A DNA stretch of 37,132 nucleotides. Origin: an uncultured Ruminococcus sp. GTDB taxonomy: Bacteria > Bacillota > Clostridia > Oscillospirales > Ruminococcaceae. Positions 24,668 to 32,372 of the stretch are shown here, one piece after another. Where the stretch lies: NCBI GenBank assembly GCA_937872775.1, contig CALMUA010000156.1:1-37132 (forward strand). The letters run 5' to 3'. Position numbers and translations under genes: made by a program. Every line of letters begins with the position of its first letter. The stretch's first letter is position 1. The notes beneath the pieces were generated by a model. It made no database searches. It saw nothing but the letters and a program-made list of their open reading frames with translations, and had not been told where the DNA came from.

Positions 24668-24929
24668 GAAAGATAACAAGGCAGTAGCATTAAAATACAA
24701 TTCTGATAGTGATCTTGCACCTGTAATAATTGCTTCTGGCTATGGTGAAATAGCAAATAAGATAATTGAAATAGCTGAGCAGAACGGCATACCGGTTTTC
24801 CGTGATGACAGTGCAGCATCATTGTTATGTATGCTTGATGTGGGGAGTACTATCCCACCTGATTTATATGAGATAGTGGCTGCTATTTATATAAGACTGA
24901 TGAAAGCTGCCAGCGATCTTAATAAATAA
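24654..24929 (+). CDS. FlhB C-terminal domain-like protein (FhlB / YlqH type)
   Basis: This 91-residue protein resembles only the cytoplasmic C-terminal part of FlhB: KAVALKYNSDSDLAPVIIAS, then EIANKIIEIAEQNGIPVFRD and the ending LLCMLDVGSTIPPDLYEIVA. It lacks the membrane part and the NPTH cleavage motif, so it corresponds to the post-cleavage CC fragment of FlhB. In Salmonella the homologous fragment can partly replace the FlhB CC fragment (known for FhlB). ATG 24654 overlaps the upstream FliK-like gene by 14 nt, so the two are translated together and probably interact, as FliK and FlhB do. A 151-nt gap follows. Confidence 0.85.
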   Translation: MSKYKKDNKAVALKYNSDSDLAPVIIASGYGEIANKIIEIAEQNGIPVFRDDSAASLLCMLDVGSTIPPDLYEIVAAIYIRLMKAASDLNK

Positions 24930-25080
24930 AAACACCTTGTTTATCGGATTATGTAAAAACCGGAAAAATTATATATTAAGGTCAGACCTGGCTTAAAACG
25001 TGATTTTAAATTGCCTACGCCTGAAAAGACCGAATAAATGGCTGAGTAGTGACAAATATACGAATGGGGGAGGATTTTAT

Positions 25081-25734
25081 ATGTCCATTTTACCAATTCC
25101 AGATGAATACACAGGATCTTTATGCGAGATCAAGACAATGGAAAACGCATTAATTTCTACAGGAAGAATCAAGGAAATATCTGCAAAGTATATAAAAATA
25201 GCAAATAAAGATAAGGATATGCAGATTGTCGATTATGGAACTCTTTTAAAAATCAATGTGTTTAATACAAAACTTGGTTTCAGAGTACTTGTTGGAAATG
25301 TATACACATCGTCAAGAGCAGAACTAAGTATAGTAAGCATCGTCAGTATTGTTGATTGTGAGAGAAGAAACTTTTTCCGTGTAGATATGAGTTTGAATTC
25401 AAAGGCTGTATTTACGGAAAATGCAAACGGCGGTAAAACTGATGAAACAGATATTATAATTAAAGACATGAGTCTGAGTGGTCTTAGATTTATAAGTAAA
25501 TATAGCTTTCAAACCGGTATGCTGATTATGGTTGAAGCAAAACTAAGCAGAAAAAAAGATACAAGTATTTGGTGCAGAATAGTACGAATAATAAATGAAG
25601 AAGACAATGAAGGATATATTAATTATGGCTGTGAGATAATTCACAGCACAGGAGATAATGATGACACTGATACGCTGTGTTCGTTCTTATTTCAGAAGCA
25701 ACGTGAATTTCTTAGCGGAAACAATTCAAAATAA
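25081..25734 (+). CDS. ycgR: PilZ-domain flagellar brake protein (YcgR type)
   Basis: This is a c-di-GMP receptor. The 217-residue protein has an N-terminal YcgR-like domain (about 1-92) and a PilZ domain (about 93-200). The PilZ domain has both c-di-GMP binding motifs: RxxxR as R96-NFF-R100 and DxSxxG as D129-M-S131-LS-G134. In other bacteria YcgR binds the stator or switch when c-di-GMP is high and slows the motor; here MotA is the likely partner (inference). ATG 25081 with GGGGGAGG just upstream is clearly better than the TTG/ATG starts further upstream. It lies in the same direction as the flagellar genes, 29 nt before fapA. Confidence 0.9.
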   Translation: MSILPIPDEYTGSLCEIKTMENALISTGRIKEISAKYIKIANKDKDMQIVDYGTLLKINVFNTKLGFRVLVGNVYTSSRAELSIVSIVSIVDCERRNFFRVDMSLNSKAVFTENANGGKTDETDIIIKDMSLSGLRFISKYSFQTGMLIMVEAKLSRKKDTSIWCRIVRIINEEDNEGYINYGCEIIHSTGDNDDTDTLCSFLFQKQREFLSGNNSK

Positions 25735-25763
25735 AAAATTTTATAGAGTAAGGGGGGGATTTA

Positions 25764-27917
25764 ATGGGGTTTGGTCTTTGGAAATCAGAAAATAAAAATC
25801 ACAAGAAGGGTTTTTCTGATGAAGAAATAGATGCATTTATTGCAGATTTAAAAGAAAAAGATATGACAGTTGAAAGTGAACAGGATGTCAAAGAAATAAT
25901 TCATTCAAGTGCAAATGATGATCCGAGAAGACTCTGTGAAAAGGAGTTATCACCTTTGCTTATTATGGGAAAAGATACATATGTATATAGACTCTGGTCA
26001 CAATGGAGTAAGACTCAGGATGATATTTATTTTGAACCGCTTGAATATATGAGTGAACATATTGAAGCAGCACATGAGATATGGCTCCATAATAGTAAAA
26101 TGGCATATTCTGCAGACAATATGTATCAGAAAGACGAAAACAATCAATTAAATTCGGAATCTGCAGAAGACAAGCTGGATGATAATGAAAAAGAAATTCT
26201 TAATTTTGAAAGAGATATTGAAAAATATGCATCACTTATGTATAATTTAAGAAATATATTCAGTGGAATACAATCAACCAAAGGTATAGATAATTTACAA
26301 CTTAAAGAGGAAATATCTGATGAAAATAACAAAAATTTAATAAATCTAAAATCACTCGGAGGCTTTGAGAGCTTTGATGAGGCAGTCAAGGAACTTGAAT
26401 CTTTAGGTATAACTCTTGAAAATGATATTCCGTTTGAAGTACCCGATGCAGCTGTAGATGAATATATAGAAAAGGTTCTTCAGGAGCAGGAGCATGGTGA
26501 AGATACTTCTGAAGAAGAAAGTACTGATGACGTATCTGAAGATGCTGCTATAAAGTTCAGATTGTCAGAAGATAAAATAAGAGCATGGATCTTTATTTTC
26601 CCGCCTGTAAAAGAAAAAAATGATATCAGCGAAGATGATATACAAAAACTTCTCAATGATAAGGATATTACATATGGCGTTGATAAATTTATGATTCATA
26701 AAATCGTAAAGGAAAAGCTTTACTTTAAAATTATACAGATATCTACCGGTGTGGATCCTGTCCGCGGCAAAGACGGAAGTGTAAATGAACTTATAAGCCG
26801 TGAAAGAAAGATTCAGCTCAAGGAAGATCAGCATGGAAAAGTAAATTACAGGGAACTTAATACAATAGCAAGCGTTGCCAAGGGTGAAACAATATGTGAT
26901 ATTATACCGCCGACAAAGGGAACAGACGGGCATACGGTTACAAATCAGATATCAAAGAGTGAGGATGGAAAATATCTTGATGTACCTCAGGGTATGAATA
27001 CAGAGCTTACGGAGAACAGAACAAAACTCGTTGCCAAGATTGACGGTGAGGTAAAATATGAAAACGGAAAATTCAGAGTTCAGAAACTGCTTAGAATAGA
27101 AGGAGACGTTGACAGTTCAGTTGGAAACATTGATTTTCAGGGTGATCTTATTGTAAATGGTGATATAAGAGAAGGATTTACGATTAAAGTAGGCGGTGAT
27201 CTGCTTGTAAAAGGTACAGTAGAACCATGTACACTTATTGTAGGAGGAAAAATATCTATTGAACATAGTGTACTTGGGGGTAAAAAGACAAATATAAGAT
27301 GTGGAGGAACCTTCGGGGCAAAGCATGTGGAGAATTGCTGTATTTATGCCAAGGGAAGTATAAATGTAGGAAGTATACTCTGGTCGGACGTTTCAACGGA
27401 TGATTCAGTTACGGTTAATTCAGAAAATGGAAGCATAACAGGAGGAAGGATTACTGCAGGAAAAACTGTAAAGGCAATGGCTATAGGTTCAAAAAATAAT
27501 AGCAGTATCGATACAAAAATAATTCTTGGTTCTGCTCCGAGTGATATTGAAAAAAAGGAATATCTCATAAGAAATATTGAGATAGTAAAAGAGAATATAT
27601 CAAAGATGCAGCAGAATATTAATTATATAGAGGGGAAAAATGCTTCTGTTTCACCTGAACGTAAGAAACTGCTTAATCAGCTTAAACTTCAGTTCCAGAT
27701 GAGAATTATCCAGAAAAGTCAGATGGAGAAACGCCTTTCAAAAACGTCTGTTGATCTGATAAGAGGACTTTCTAATGCAAAGCTTTATTGTGATTGTATA
27801 TATCCAGTAGTAAGCGTCACAATAGGAGGCCAGACTGTAGCTATAAAGAAAGAAAGCAAAAACTGCCGAGTTACATTTATAAATAATGAAATAAAGGTAG
27901 ACCTTATGCAGGTTTAG
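25764..27917 (+). CDS. fapA: FapA-type protein (DUF342, flagellar assembly protein A)
   Basis: The 717-residue protein has a long acidic, helical N-terminal region (1-255), a FapA/DUF342 core (about 265-600) and a C-terminal coiled coil (about 600-670, RNIEIVKENISKMQQNINYI and onward). Core motifs include PPTKGTDGHTV, LRIEGDVDSSVGNIDFQGDL, VNGDIREGFTIKVGGDLLVK and IAGKTVKAMAIGSKN-type beta-helix rungs. FapA proteins are cytoplasmic; in Vibrio one affects polar flagellation, but the biochemical role is unknown. Residues 17-29 (FSDEEIDAFIADL) resemble the CheY-docking motif of FliM/FliY. The SD is AAGGGGGGG before ATG 25764. It is the last gene of the cluster, followed by a perfect terminator. 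Confidence 0.85.
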   Translation: MGFGLWKSENKNHKKGFSDEEIDAFIADLKEKDMTVESEQDVKEIIHSSANDDPRRLCEKELSPLLIMGKDTYVYRLWSQWSKTQDDIYFEPLEYMSEHIEAAHEIWLHNSKMAYSADNMYQKDENNQLNSESAEDKLDDNEKEILNFERDIEKYASLMYNLRNIFSGIQSTKGIDNLQLKEEISDENNKNLINLKSLGGFESFDEAVKELESLGITLENDIPFEVPDAAVDEYIEKVLQEQEHGEDTSEEESTDDVSEDAAIKFRLSEDKIRAWIFIFPPVKEKNDISEDDIQKLLNDKDITYGVDKFMIHKIVKEKLYFKIIQISTGVDPVRGKDGSVNELISRERKIQLKEDQHGKVNYRELNTIASVAKGETICDIIPPTKGTDGHTVTNQISKSEDGKYLDVPQGMNTELTENRTKLVAKIDGEVKYENGKFRVQKLLRIEGDVDSSVGNIDFQGDLIVNGDIREGFTIKVGGDLLVKGTVEPCTLIVGGKISIEHSVLGGKKTNIRCGGTFGAKHVENCCIYAKGSINVGSILWSDVSTDDSVTVNSENGSITGGRITAGKTVKAMAIGSKNNSSIDTKIILGSAPSDIEKKEYLIRNIEIVKENISKMQQNINYIEGKNASVSPERKKLLNQLKLQFQMRIIQKSQMEKRLSKTSVDLIRGLSNAKLYCDCIYPVVSVTIGGQTVAIKKESKNCRVTFINNEIKVDLMQV

Positions 27918-27942
27918 AAAATATTATTACACCAAATAACTG

Positions 27943-27972
27943 AAAAACAGCATCGGAACGGATGCTGTTTTT
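27943..27972 (+). terminator. Terminator at the end of the flagellar cluster
   Basis: AAAAACAGCATC (27943-27954), loop GGAACG, and GATGCTGTTTTT (27961-27972) form a perfect 12-bp stem whose 3' arm is U-rich. It lies 25 nt after the fapA stop. This separates the early cluster from the flagellin unit. Confidence 0.93.
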
Positions 27973-28150
27973 CAAATGTGTGCAACTAAACAATAAATCA
28001 GGCATGAATATATAAGTTTTTTGCTCTGAAGACGTTGAAGAATAAAAACAAACAGATTTCTGTCTAAATGTCTCTTATTGGCATAATTGTGTTTACTGTT
28101 TTGTTTAATATGCATAAAAAAATACCAGAATATTATTTATAATTTGCTGT

Positions 28151-28177
28151 TTAACTTTTGATTAAACAGACGATATA
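28151..28177 (+). promoter_or_regulatory. Sigma28 promoter of the flagellin gene
   Basis: TTAACTTT (28151-28158), an 11-nt spacer and ACGATATA (28170-28177) match the sigma28 consensus TAAAGTTT-N11-GCCGATAA in spacing and most positions. Predicted transcription start is near 28184, giving a leader of about 140 nt. In the rest of the intergenic stretch 27973-28150 I see only AT-rich sequence and no gene. The sigma28 gene at 20884 would provide the factor. Confidence 0.82.
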
Positions 28178-28270
28178 TATATTGTAAGCAAAAAACAAAG
28201 ATTAACTTCTGAAGGTGAAAGATAAGGGCCCATTGAGTAACTGTAAGATGTTATATTCTAAACAGTCGAA

Positions 28271-28316
28271 AAAGAAACAAGGATGTTTCTTTATAAAAAA
28301 TATATTACATGGAGGT
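28271..28316 (+). promoter_or_regulatory. Probable CsrA-binding sites in the flagellin leader
   Basis: AAAGAAACA (28271-28279) and TGTTTCTTT (28284-28292) form a perfect 9-bp stem with loop AGGA. The segment ACAAGGATGT matches the CsrA consensus ACARGGAUGU exactly, with GGA in the loop as in known sites. A second, weaker site, TACATGGAGGT (28306-28316), covers the SD; its GGA is 30 nt downstream of the first. This two-site layout resembles the B. subtilis hag leader, where CsrA represses translation and FliW relieves it. csrA and fliW are not in this window. Confidence 0.68.
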
Positions 28317-28323
28317 ATTTATT

Positions 28324-29358
28324 ATGGGAATGGTAGTTAGAACTAATATGGCGTCTCTTAACGCCAATAATTCATTAGGAAAATCAAGTAAATCACAAGC
28401 GAACTCAATGCAGAAATTAGCTTCAGGTTTTAATATCAACAAGGCTGCAGACGATGCTTCAGGTCTTGCAATATCCGAAAAAATGAAAGCTCAGATAAAA
28501 GCATTGGATACAGCATCAGCTAACTGCGAAGACGGTGCAAACCTTATTCAGACAGCTGAAGGTTATATGAGTGAGACTCATGAAATTCTTAACAGAATGG
28601 TTGAACTTTCTGAAAAGTCTGCCAACGGTGTTCTTACAGACGAAGACCGTAATTCACTTCAAGATGAAATGGATGAACTTTGTTCAGAGATAGACAGAAT
28701 AGCTACTACAGCTAACTTCAACAACCAGAAGCTTATGGATGGATCTATCGGTTCTACAAATGCAATTACATTAAGTAGTACTTCAGCAGGAAATACATAC
28801 GCATATTCATGCAACGCTATGAGCGGTGTAAGACTTCAGATAGGTGAAACTTCAACAACAGCTGATAAGCTTCAGGTAACAATCAATGATTTCCATACAG
28901 ATAAATTGTTTGCAGCTGTATCAGGATTTGTTAATAAGACAAATGATGCTACTGACCTTGACGGTAATGTTTCAGGTGCAACAAGGGCGAACTATTTCGG
29001 TAGCAGTACAAACGTACATGGCGCATCCAGTGCTTCAATGTATCAGAGTGGTATTTCAATTGATATCAGCGATAAGGACAGCGCATCAGCAGCAGCAGAT
29101 GCTATACGTCTTGTAAGTAACTACGTATCTGATGAAAGAGGCAAACTTGGTGCTCAGCAGAACAGATTAGATCATACAGTTAATAACCTTACTACAGCTT
29201 CTGAAAATATTACAGCTGCAAATAGCCGTATCCGTGATACTGATATGGCAAGTGAGATGATGGCTTACACAAGTAAGAACGTTGTTTCACAGGCTGCACA
29301 GGCTATGTTGGCTCAGGCAAACTCTCAGCCACAGAACGTGCTGTCACTTCTTCAGTAG
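28324..29358 (+). CDS. Flagellin (major filament protein)
   Basis: Flagellin is exported through the completed hook to build the filament. The 344-residue protein has an N-terminal D0/D1 region (1-145: VVRTNMASLNANNSL, then LASGFNINKAADDASGLAIS and LNRMVELSEKSANGVLTDED), a short variable domain (about 146-255) and a C-terminal D1/D0 region (LDHTVNNLTTASENITAANS, then RIRDTDMASEMMAYTSKN and a final NVLSLLQ). ATG 28324 is chosen because GGAGGT (28311-28316) is 7 nt upstream; ATG 28309 lies before it. Three cysteines (C68, C120, C163) are unusual for flagellin. It is controlled by a sigma28 promoter and a CsrA-type leader and followed by a strong terminator. Confidence 0.96.
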   Translation: MGMVVRTNMASLNANNSLGKSSKSQANSMQKLASGFNINKAADDASGLAISEKMKAQIKALDTASANCEDGANLIQTAEGYMSETHEILNRMVELSEKSANGVLTDEDRNSLQDEMDELCSEIDRIATTANFNNQKLMDGSIGSTNAITLSSTSAGNTYAYSCNAMSGVRLQIGETSTTADKLQVTINDFHTDKLFAAVSGFVNKTNDATDLDGNVSGATRANYFGSSTNVHGASSASMYQSGISIDISDKDSASAAADAIRLVSNYVSDERGKLGAQQNRLDHTVNNLTTASENITAANSRIRDTDMASEMMAYTSKNVVSQAAQAMLAQANSQPQNVLSLLQ

Positions 29359-29430
29359 ACTTTTTAAAAAAATATATGGTTTCGTGGGGTAAAATCGTGG
29401 CTGTATAAAATTAATATAGGGTTTGGGGAT

Positions 29431-29470
29431 TATAGGGCTATAGTTGTTTGCTATAGCCCTATAAGTTTTT
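29431..29470 (+). terminator. Terminator after flagellin
   Basis: TATAGGGCTATAG (29431-29443) and CTATAGCCCTATA (29451-29463) form a perfect 13-bp stem with a 7-nt loop, followed by AGTTTTT. It ends 33 nt before the glycosyltransferase start. No promoter is visible in that short interval, so the glycosyltransferase is probably expressed by limited readthrough, which would keep it well below flagellin. Confidence 0.93.
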
Positions 29471-29502
29471 AAATAAATCAGGAAGAGAAGATGTGAGAAA
29501 AA

Positions 29503-31491
29503 ATGAAAGTGAAGATAAATACAGTTAACAAACAAAATGATGAAAAAATTATTCTATCAATAGGCATGATAGTAAAAAATGAGGAAAAGGTACTTGGAAG
29601 ATGTCTCGAATCATTAAAACCCCTTATGGCAGCTATAAGCTGTGAACTTATTATTGCAGATACAGGTTCTACTGATTCTACAGTTGAAATTGCAAAGAGG
29701 TATACTGATAATGTTTTTCATTTTGAATGGATAAATGATTTTGCTGCAGCAAGAAATTCTACTCTTGAGAAGGCACGCGGACAGTGGTTTATGTTTTTAG
29801 ATGCGGATGAATATCTTGATGACGATATCGGAGAAATGGTGCATTTTTTCAGTATACCTGAACTTTGTCAGAAGTATAAAACACTTGAAATAATGGTAAG
29901 AAGTTATTGTAATCCTGAAAAAACTGATTATGCAGATGGATGTCTGGCAAGATTTCACCGACTTGATGAGGATCATGTAAGATTTATAGGTTCTATTCAT
30001 GAGGGAATAGGTCTACGTTATCCTCTGGGATATTTCTCAACGATACTTCATCATACAGGATACTGTTTTTATTCAGACTTACAGAACAGAAACAAAAAAG
30101 AAAGAAATCTTGCATTAATGAGAGAAGAATACAAAAAGAATCCTGATGATATAAGGATTCTTAGTCATCTTCTTGATGGCTGTGCTTTTGAATCGTTAGA
30201 GGAAGAAAAATATATTGAAGAAGCATTGGAACTTCTGAAAAAAAACAGAAGGCATCTCTATGGAAATGTTGTATATATGCAGGCGATTAATTATTATAAA
30301 AAAATTAGTCCTGAGTATTCTCTTGAACTGTGCAGTGACTATTATAAAGATGCAGGAGACTGCAGCAGATATGTTGCAACAATAGCTGTTATATTGCATA
30401 AGGCTAATATATTGTCAGCTCTTGCAAGATATGAAGAAGCATATAAAGAATATATAAATTATATGAAATTATATCGTGATTATAAAGATGATAAACTTGA
30501 TATAACTGATATATCTGCTCACCCTGTATATGGACTTACTGATTATGATTATGATAAATCTATATACTCTGCTGTATTATGTCTGCAGAAACTACGCAGA
30601 TATGAAGAAGCATACAGTATGCTGGAAAAATTGGATGTTAAGGGGCTTAAGGGAGAAGAGTTCAGAACACTTCTTGGAACACTCAGAGAAATATGCAAAA
30701 GTCAGAAAAACTATAAAATGATGGCGATATATTATTCAAAAATTGAGGTTCTCAATGATAAAGACAAACTTTCTCTTGCGTTGTTTATGCTTGAAAGTGT
30801 ATATTATTCACTTGTAACGACAGATGAACGCCACAGATATGCTATAGATGTAATAAACAGTGGAGTTTCAGGAAAATATATTGAACTTATGAATCTTGTA
30901 ATTGAACAAGGTACAGACGGTTTTAACGATAAACTTCTTGAATTTGTAAACAACGTGGACAACTGGTCTGACGGATATGCTGAGGCTGTTTATCTTGCCG
31001 TAAAGTATAAAGTTGATATATCTGCTGCAGTTGATAATATGAATCCGAAAATCTTCCGTTCACAGCTTGAGACAATTGCAAATGCAAATGATGATTTTGC
31101 CGGATATGTTTTTGAATATGGTATACCTGAAAGCTTTATGACAAGTATAAAAAGATTTTACTGGATTACATCTGCATGTGAGAAAGCATCATACAGAAGC
31201 TTCAGTCTTAATGATGATGATAGATATGATTTGTATGTGCGGTTTGTTTCCCTCCTGGGTGATTATGTATTGAATATATATAATCCCGAGGTTTTAAATG
31301 ATGATGATATAGATATACTTCCTCCGCTTTATCAGTTCGGATATTTTATGTCACATGCACATACTTTACTTGCTGAAGGAGATAAAATAGGATATATAAG
31401 AGGAATGAAGAAAGCTCTGATTCACTGTGAATCAATGAAAGAAATAATTGAATTTTTACTTGAAAGATTTAAAAGAAGTAATTCAGATTGA
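29503..31491 (+). CDS. GT2 family glycosyltransferase with TPR-like region (probable flagellin glycosylation)
   Basis: The 662-residue protein has an N-terminal GT-A domain of family 2: LSIGMIVKNEEKVLGRCLES (about 19-38), IADTGSTDSTVEIAKRYTDN (about 51-70), NDFAAARNSTLEKARG, and the metal-binding D-A-D at residues 100-102 (FLDADEYLDD). An acceptor-side segment follows (ARFHRLDEDHVRFIGSIHEG). From about 195 to the end it is helical with TPR-like pairs (RYEEAYKEYINYMKLY, LRRYEEAYSMLEKL). Glycosyltransferases of this architecture next to flagellin modify flagellin in Clostridium difficile and relatives; the donor sugar cannot be read from sequence. No membrane segment. It is the only gene between flagellin and the non-flagellar region. 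Confidence 0.87.
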   Translation: MKVKINTVNKQNDEKIILSIGMIVKNEEKVLGRCLESLKPLMAAISCELIIADTGSTDSTVEIAKRYTDNVFHFEWINDFAAARNSTLEKARGQWFMFLDADEYLDDDIGEMVHFFSIPELCQKYKTLEIMVRSYCNPEKTDYADGCLARFHRLDEDHVRFIGSIHEGIGLRYPLGYFSTILHHTGYCFYSDLQNRNKKERNLALMREEYKKNPDDIRILSHLLDGCAFESLEEEKYIEEALELLKKNRRHLYGNVVYMQAINYYKKISPEYSLELCSDYYKDAGDCSRYVATIAVILHKANILSALARYEEAYKEYINYMKLYRDYKDDKLDITDISAHPVYGLTDYDYDKSIYSAVLCLQKLRRYEEAYSMLEKLDVKGLKGEEFRTLLGTLREICKSQKNYKMMAIYYSKIEVLNDKDKLSLALFMLESVYYSLVTTDERHRYAIDVINSGVSGKYIELMNLVIEQGTDGFNDKLLEFVNNVDNWSDGYAEAVYLAVKYKVDISAAVDNMNPKIFRSQLETIANANDDFAGYVFEYGIPESFMTSIKRFYWITSACEKASYRSFSLNDDDRYDLYVRFVSLLGDYVLNIYNPEVLNDDDIDILPPLYQFGYFMSHAHTLLAEGDKIGYIRGMKKALIHCESMKEIIEFLLERFKRSNSD

Positions 31492-31625
31492 TCGGGAGTT
31501 ATTTTATTAAACATACAGTATATGTTATGTAAGCGTTACAAAAATAATTTTCTTTTAATTATTCTGCCGTTTAATGGGTTGATGAATATAAATTTATTAT
31601 ATATTCTAATATGTAAGAACAGCTA

Positions 31626-31654
31626 TTGAAAAAAATATATATTTATAGTACAAT
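31626..31654 (+). promoter_or_regulatory. Sigma-A promoter upstream of the small secreted protein
   Basis: TTGAAA (31626-31631), 17-nt spacer and TACAAT (31649-31654) form a good vegetative promoter in the 257-nt gap after the glycosyltransferase. The transcript start near 31662 gives a leader of about 87 nt, in which I see no known riboswitch. The remaining gap (31492-31625) is AT-rich with no clear terminator for the glycosyltransferase. Confidence 0.7.
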
Positions 31655-31748
31655 ATAATTAATATGCAACAGGTGGTATTAACTGTTTTGTTACGCTTTA
31701 AAATCAAGGCAGTTTCCTTATGTGAAAAATCAGCTTTGGAGGAAGTAT

Positions 31749-32225
31749 ATGAGAAAGAAAATACTTACATTAATTTTTGCAGCAATTTTTTTGTGTGGTG
31801 TGTTTCTATTATTAACGTCTGATAATGATATGAAAAATGTGGGAGATGTAAACCTGATATGCGATGAGGATGTTTACGAGCTTACAGGGGTAAAAGTTTC
31901 AAAAAGGTATAAGGATGATATAGAAGAATATGATGAGCCTGTTCTAAGTGATGAGGCAGATTCTCTTATATCAGCTAAAAAACCGGATAACACAGATGAT
32001 ACAGACAGCGGCGTTAAGGTACAATATAAAGGTTTATTTATTGATAAAGAAAAAAGTGATATTACATATAAAATTTATGATTCGGATTTTAAAATGTTAT
32101 ATGAAACTGATACACTTAATATTGTTTTTGAAGACGCAAAAGATTACTATGTTAGTTTTGATGTTAAATGGGGAAGAGTCAAAAATTATGTTTGTATGAG
32201 ATATTTCTTTAAGCTTACCACATAG
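31749..32225 (+). CDS. Small secreted or membrane-anchored protein, unknown function
   Basis: I do not recognise this 158-residue protein. It begins with a basic patch and a hydrophobic stretch (MRKKILTLIFAAIFLCGVFL and LLT, about 4-23) that would act as a signal anchor or signal peptide; the single cysteine at residue 16 lies within it but not in a standard lipobox. The rest (about 25-158) is soluble and acidic, with an aspartate-rich centre (DNTDDTDSG) and a beta-rich C-terminal half ending in FDVKWGRVKNYVCMRYFFKL. ATG 31749 with GGAGGAAG upstream is preferred over the upstream GTG 31722. It forms its own transcription unit with promoter and terminator. A link to flagella cannot be shown. 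Confidence 0.7.
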   Translation: MRKKILTLIFAAIFLCGVFLLLTSDNDMKNVGDVNLICDEDVYELTGVKVSKRYKDDIEEYDEPVLSDEADSLISAKKPDNTDDTDSGVKVQYKGLFIDKEKSDITYKIYDSDFKMLYETDTLNIVFEDAKDYYVSFDVKWGRVKNYVCMRYFFKLTT

Positions 32226-32254
32226 CCGTAATCTACCTGATATGTGGAAATATT

Positions 32255-32309
32255 AATAAACGGAGAATATAATTTGTAATTTCAAATCATATTCTCCGTT
32301 TATTTTTTT
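32255..32309 (+). terminator. Strong terminator, possibly bidirectional
   Basis: AATAAACGGAGAATAT (32255-32270) pairs perfectly with ATATTCTCCGTTTATT (32289-32304), and five of the next six bases also pair. The plus-strand 3' end continues as TTTTT, so it ends the small secreted-protein gene. It also lies 60-120 nt beyond the end of the convergent LytTR gene and may stop that transcript, though the minus-strand U-tract is weak. Confidence 0.9.
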
Positions 32310-32372
32310 GTTTAAGTCTGACAGAGCTTTTTTTAAGCACCAAACATCTAAGTGTTTTTTTATCATAATAAA

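Noticed and set aside
27973..28323. c-di-GMP riboswitch in the flagellin leader
   Set aside because: I looked for the conserved GEMM core and receptor elements here and in the 31492-31748 leader and found none.
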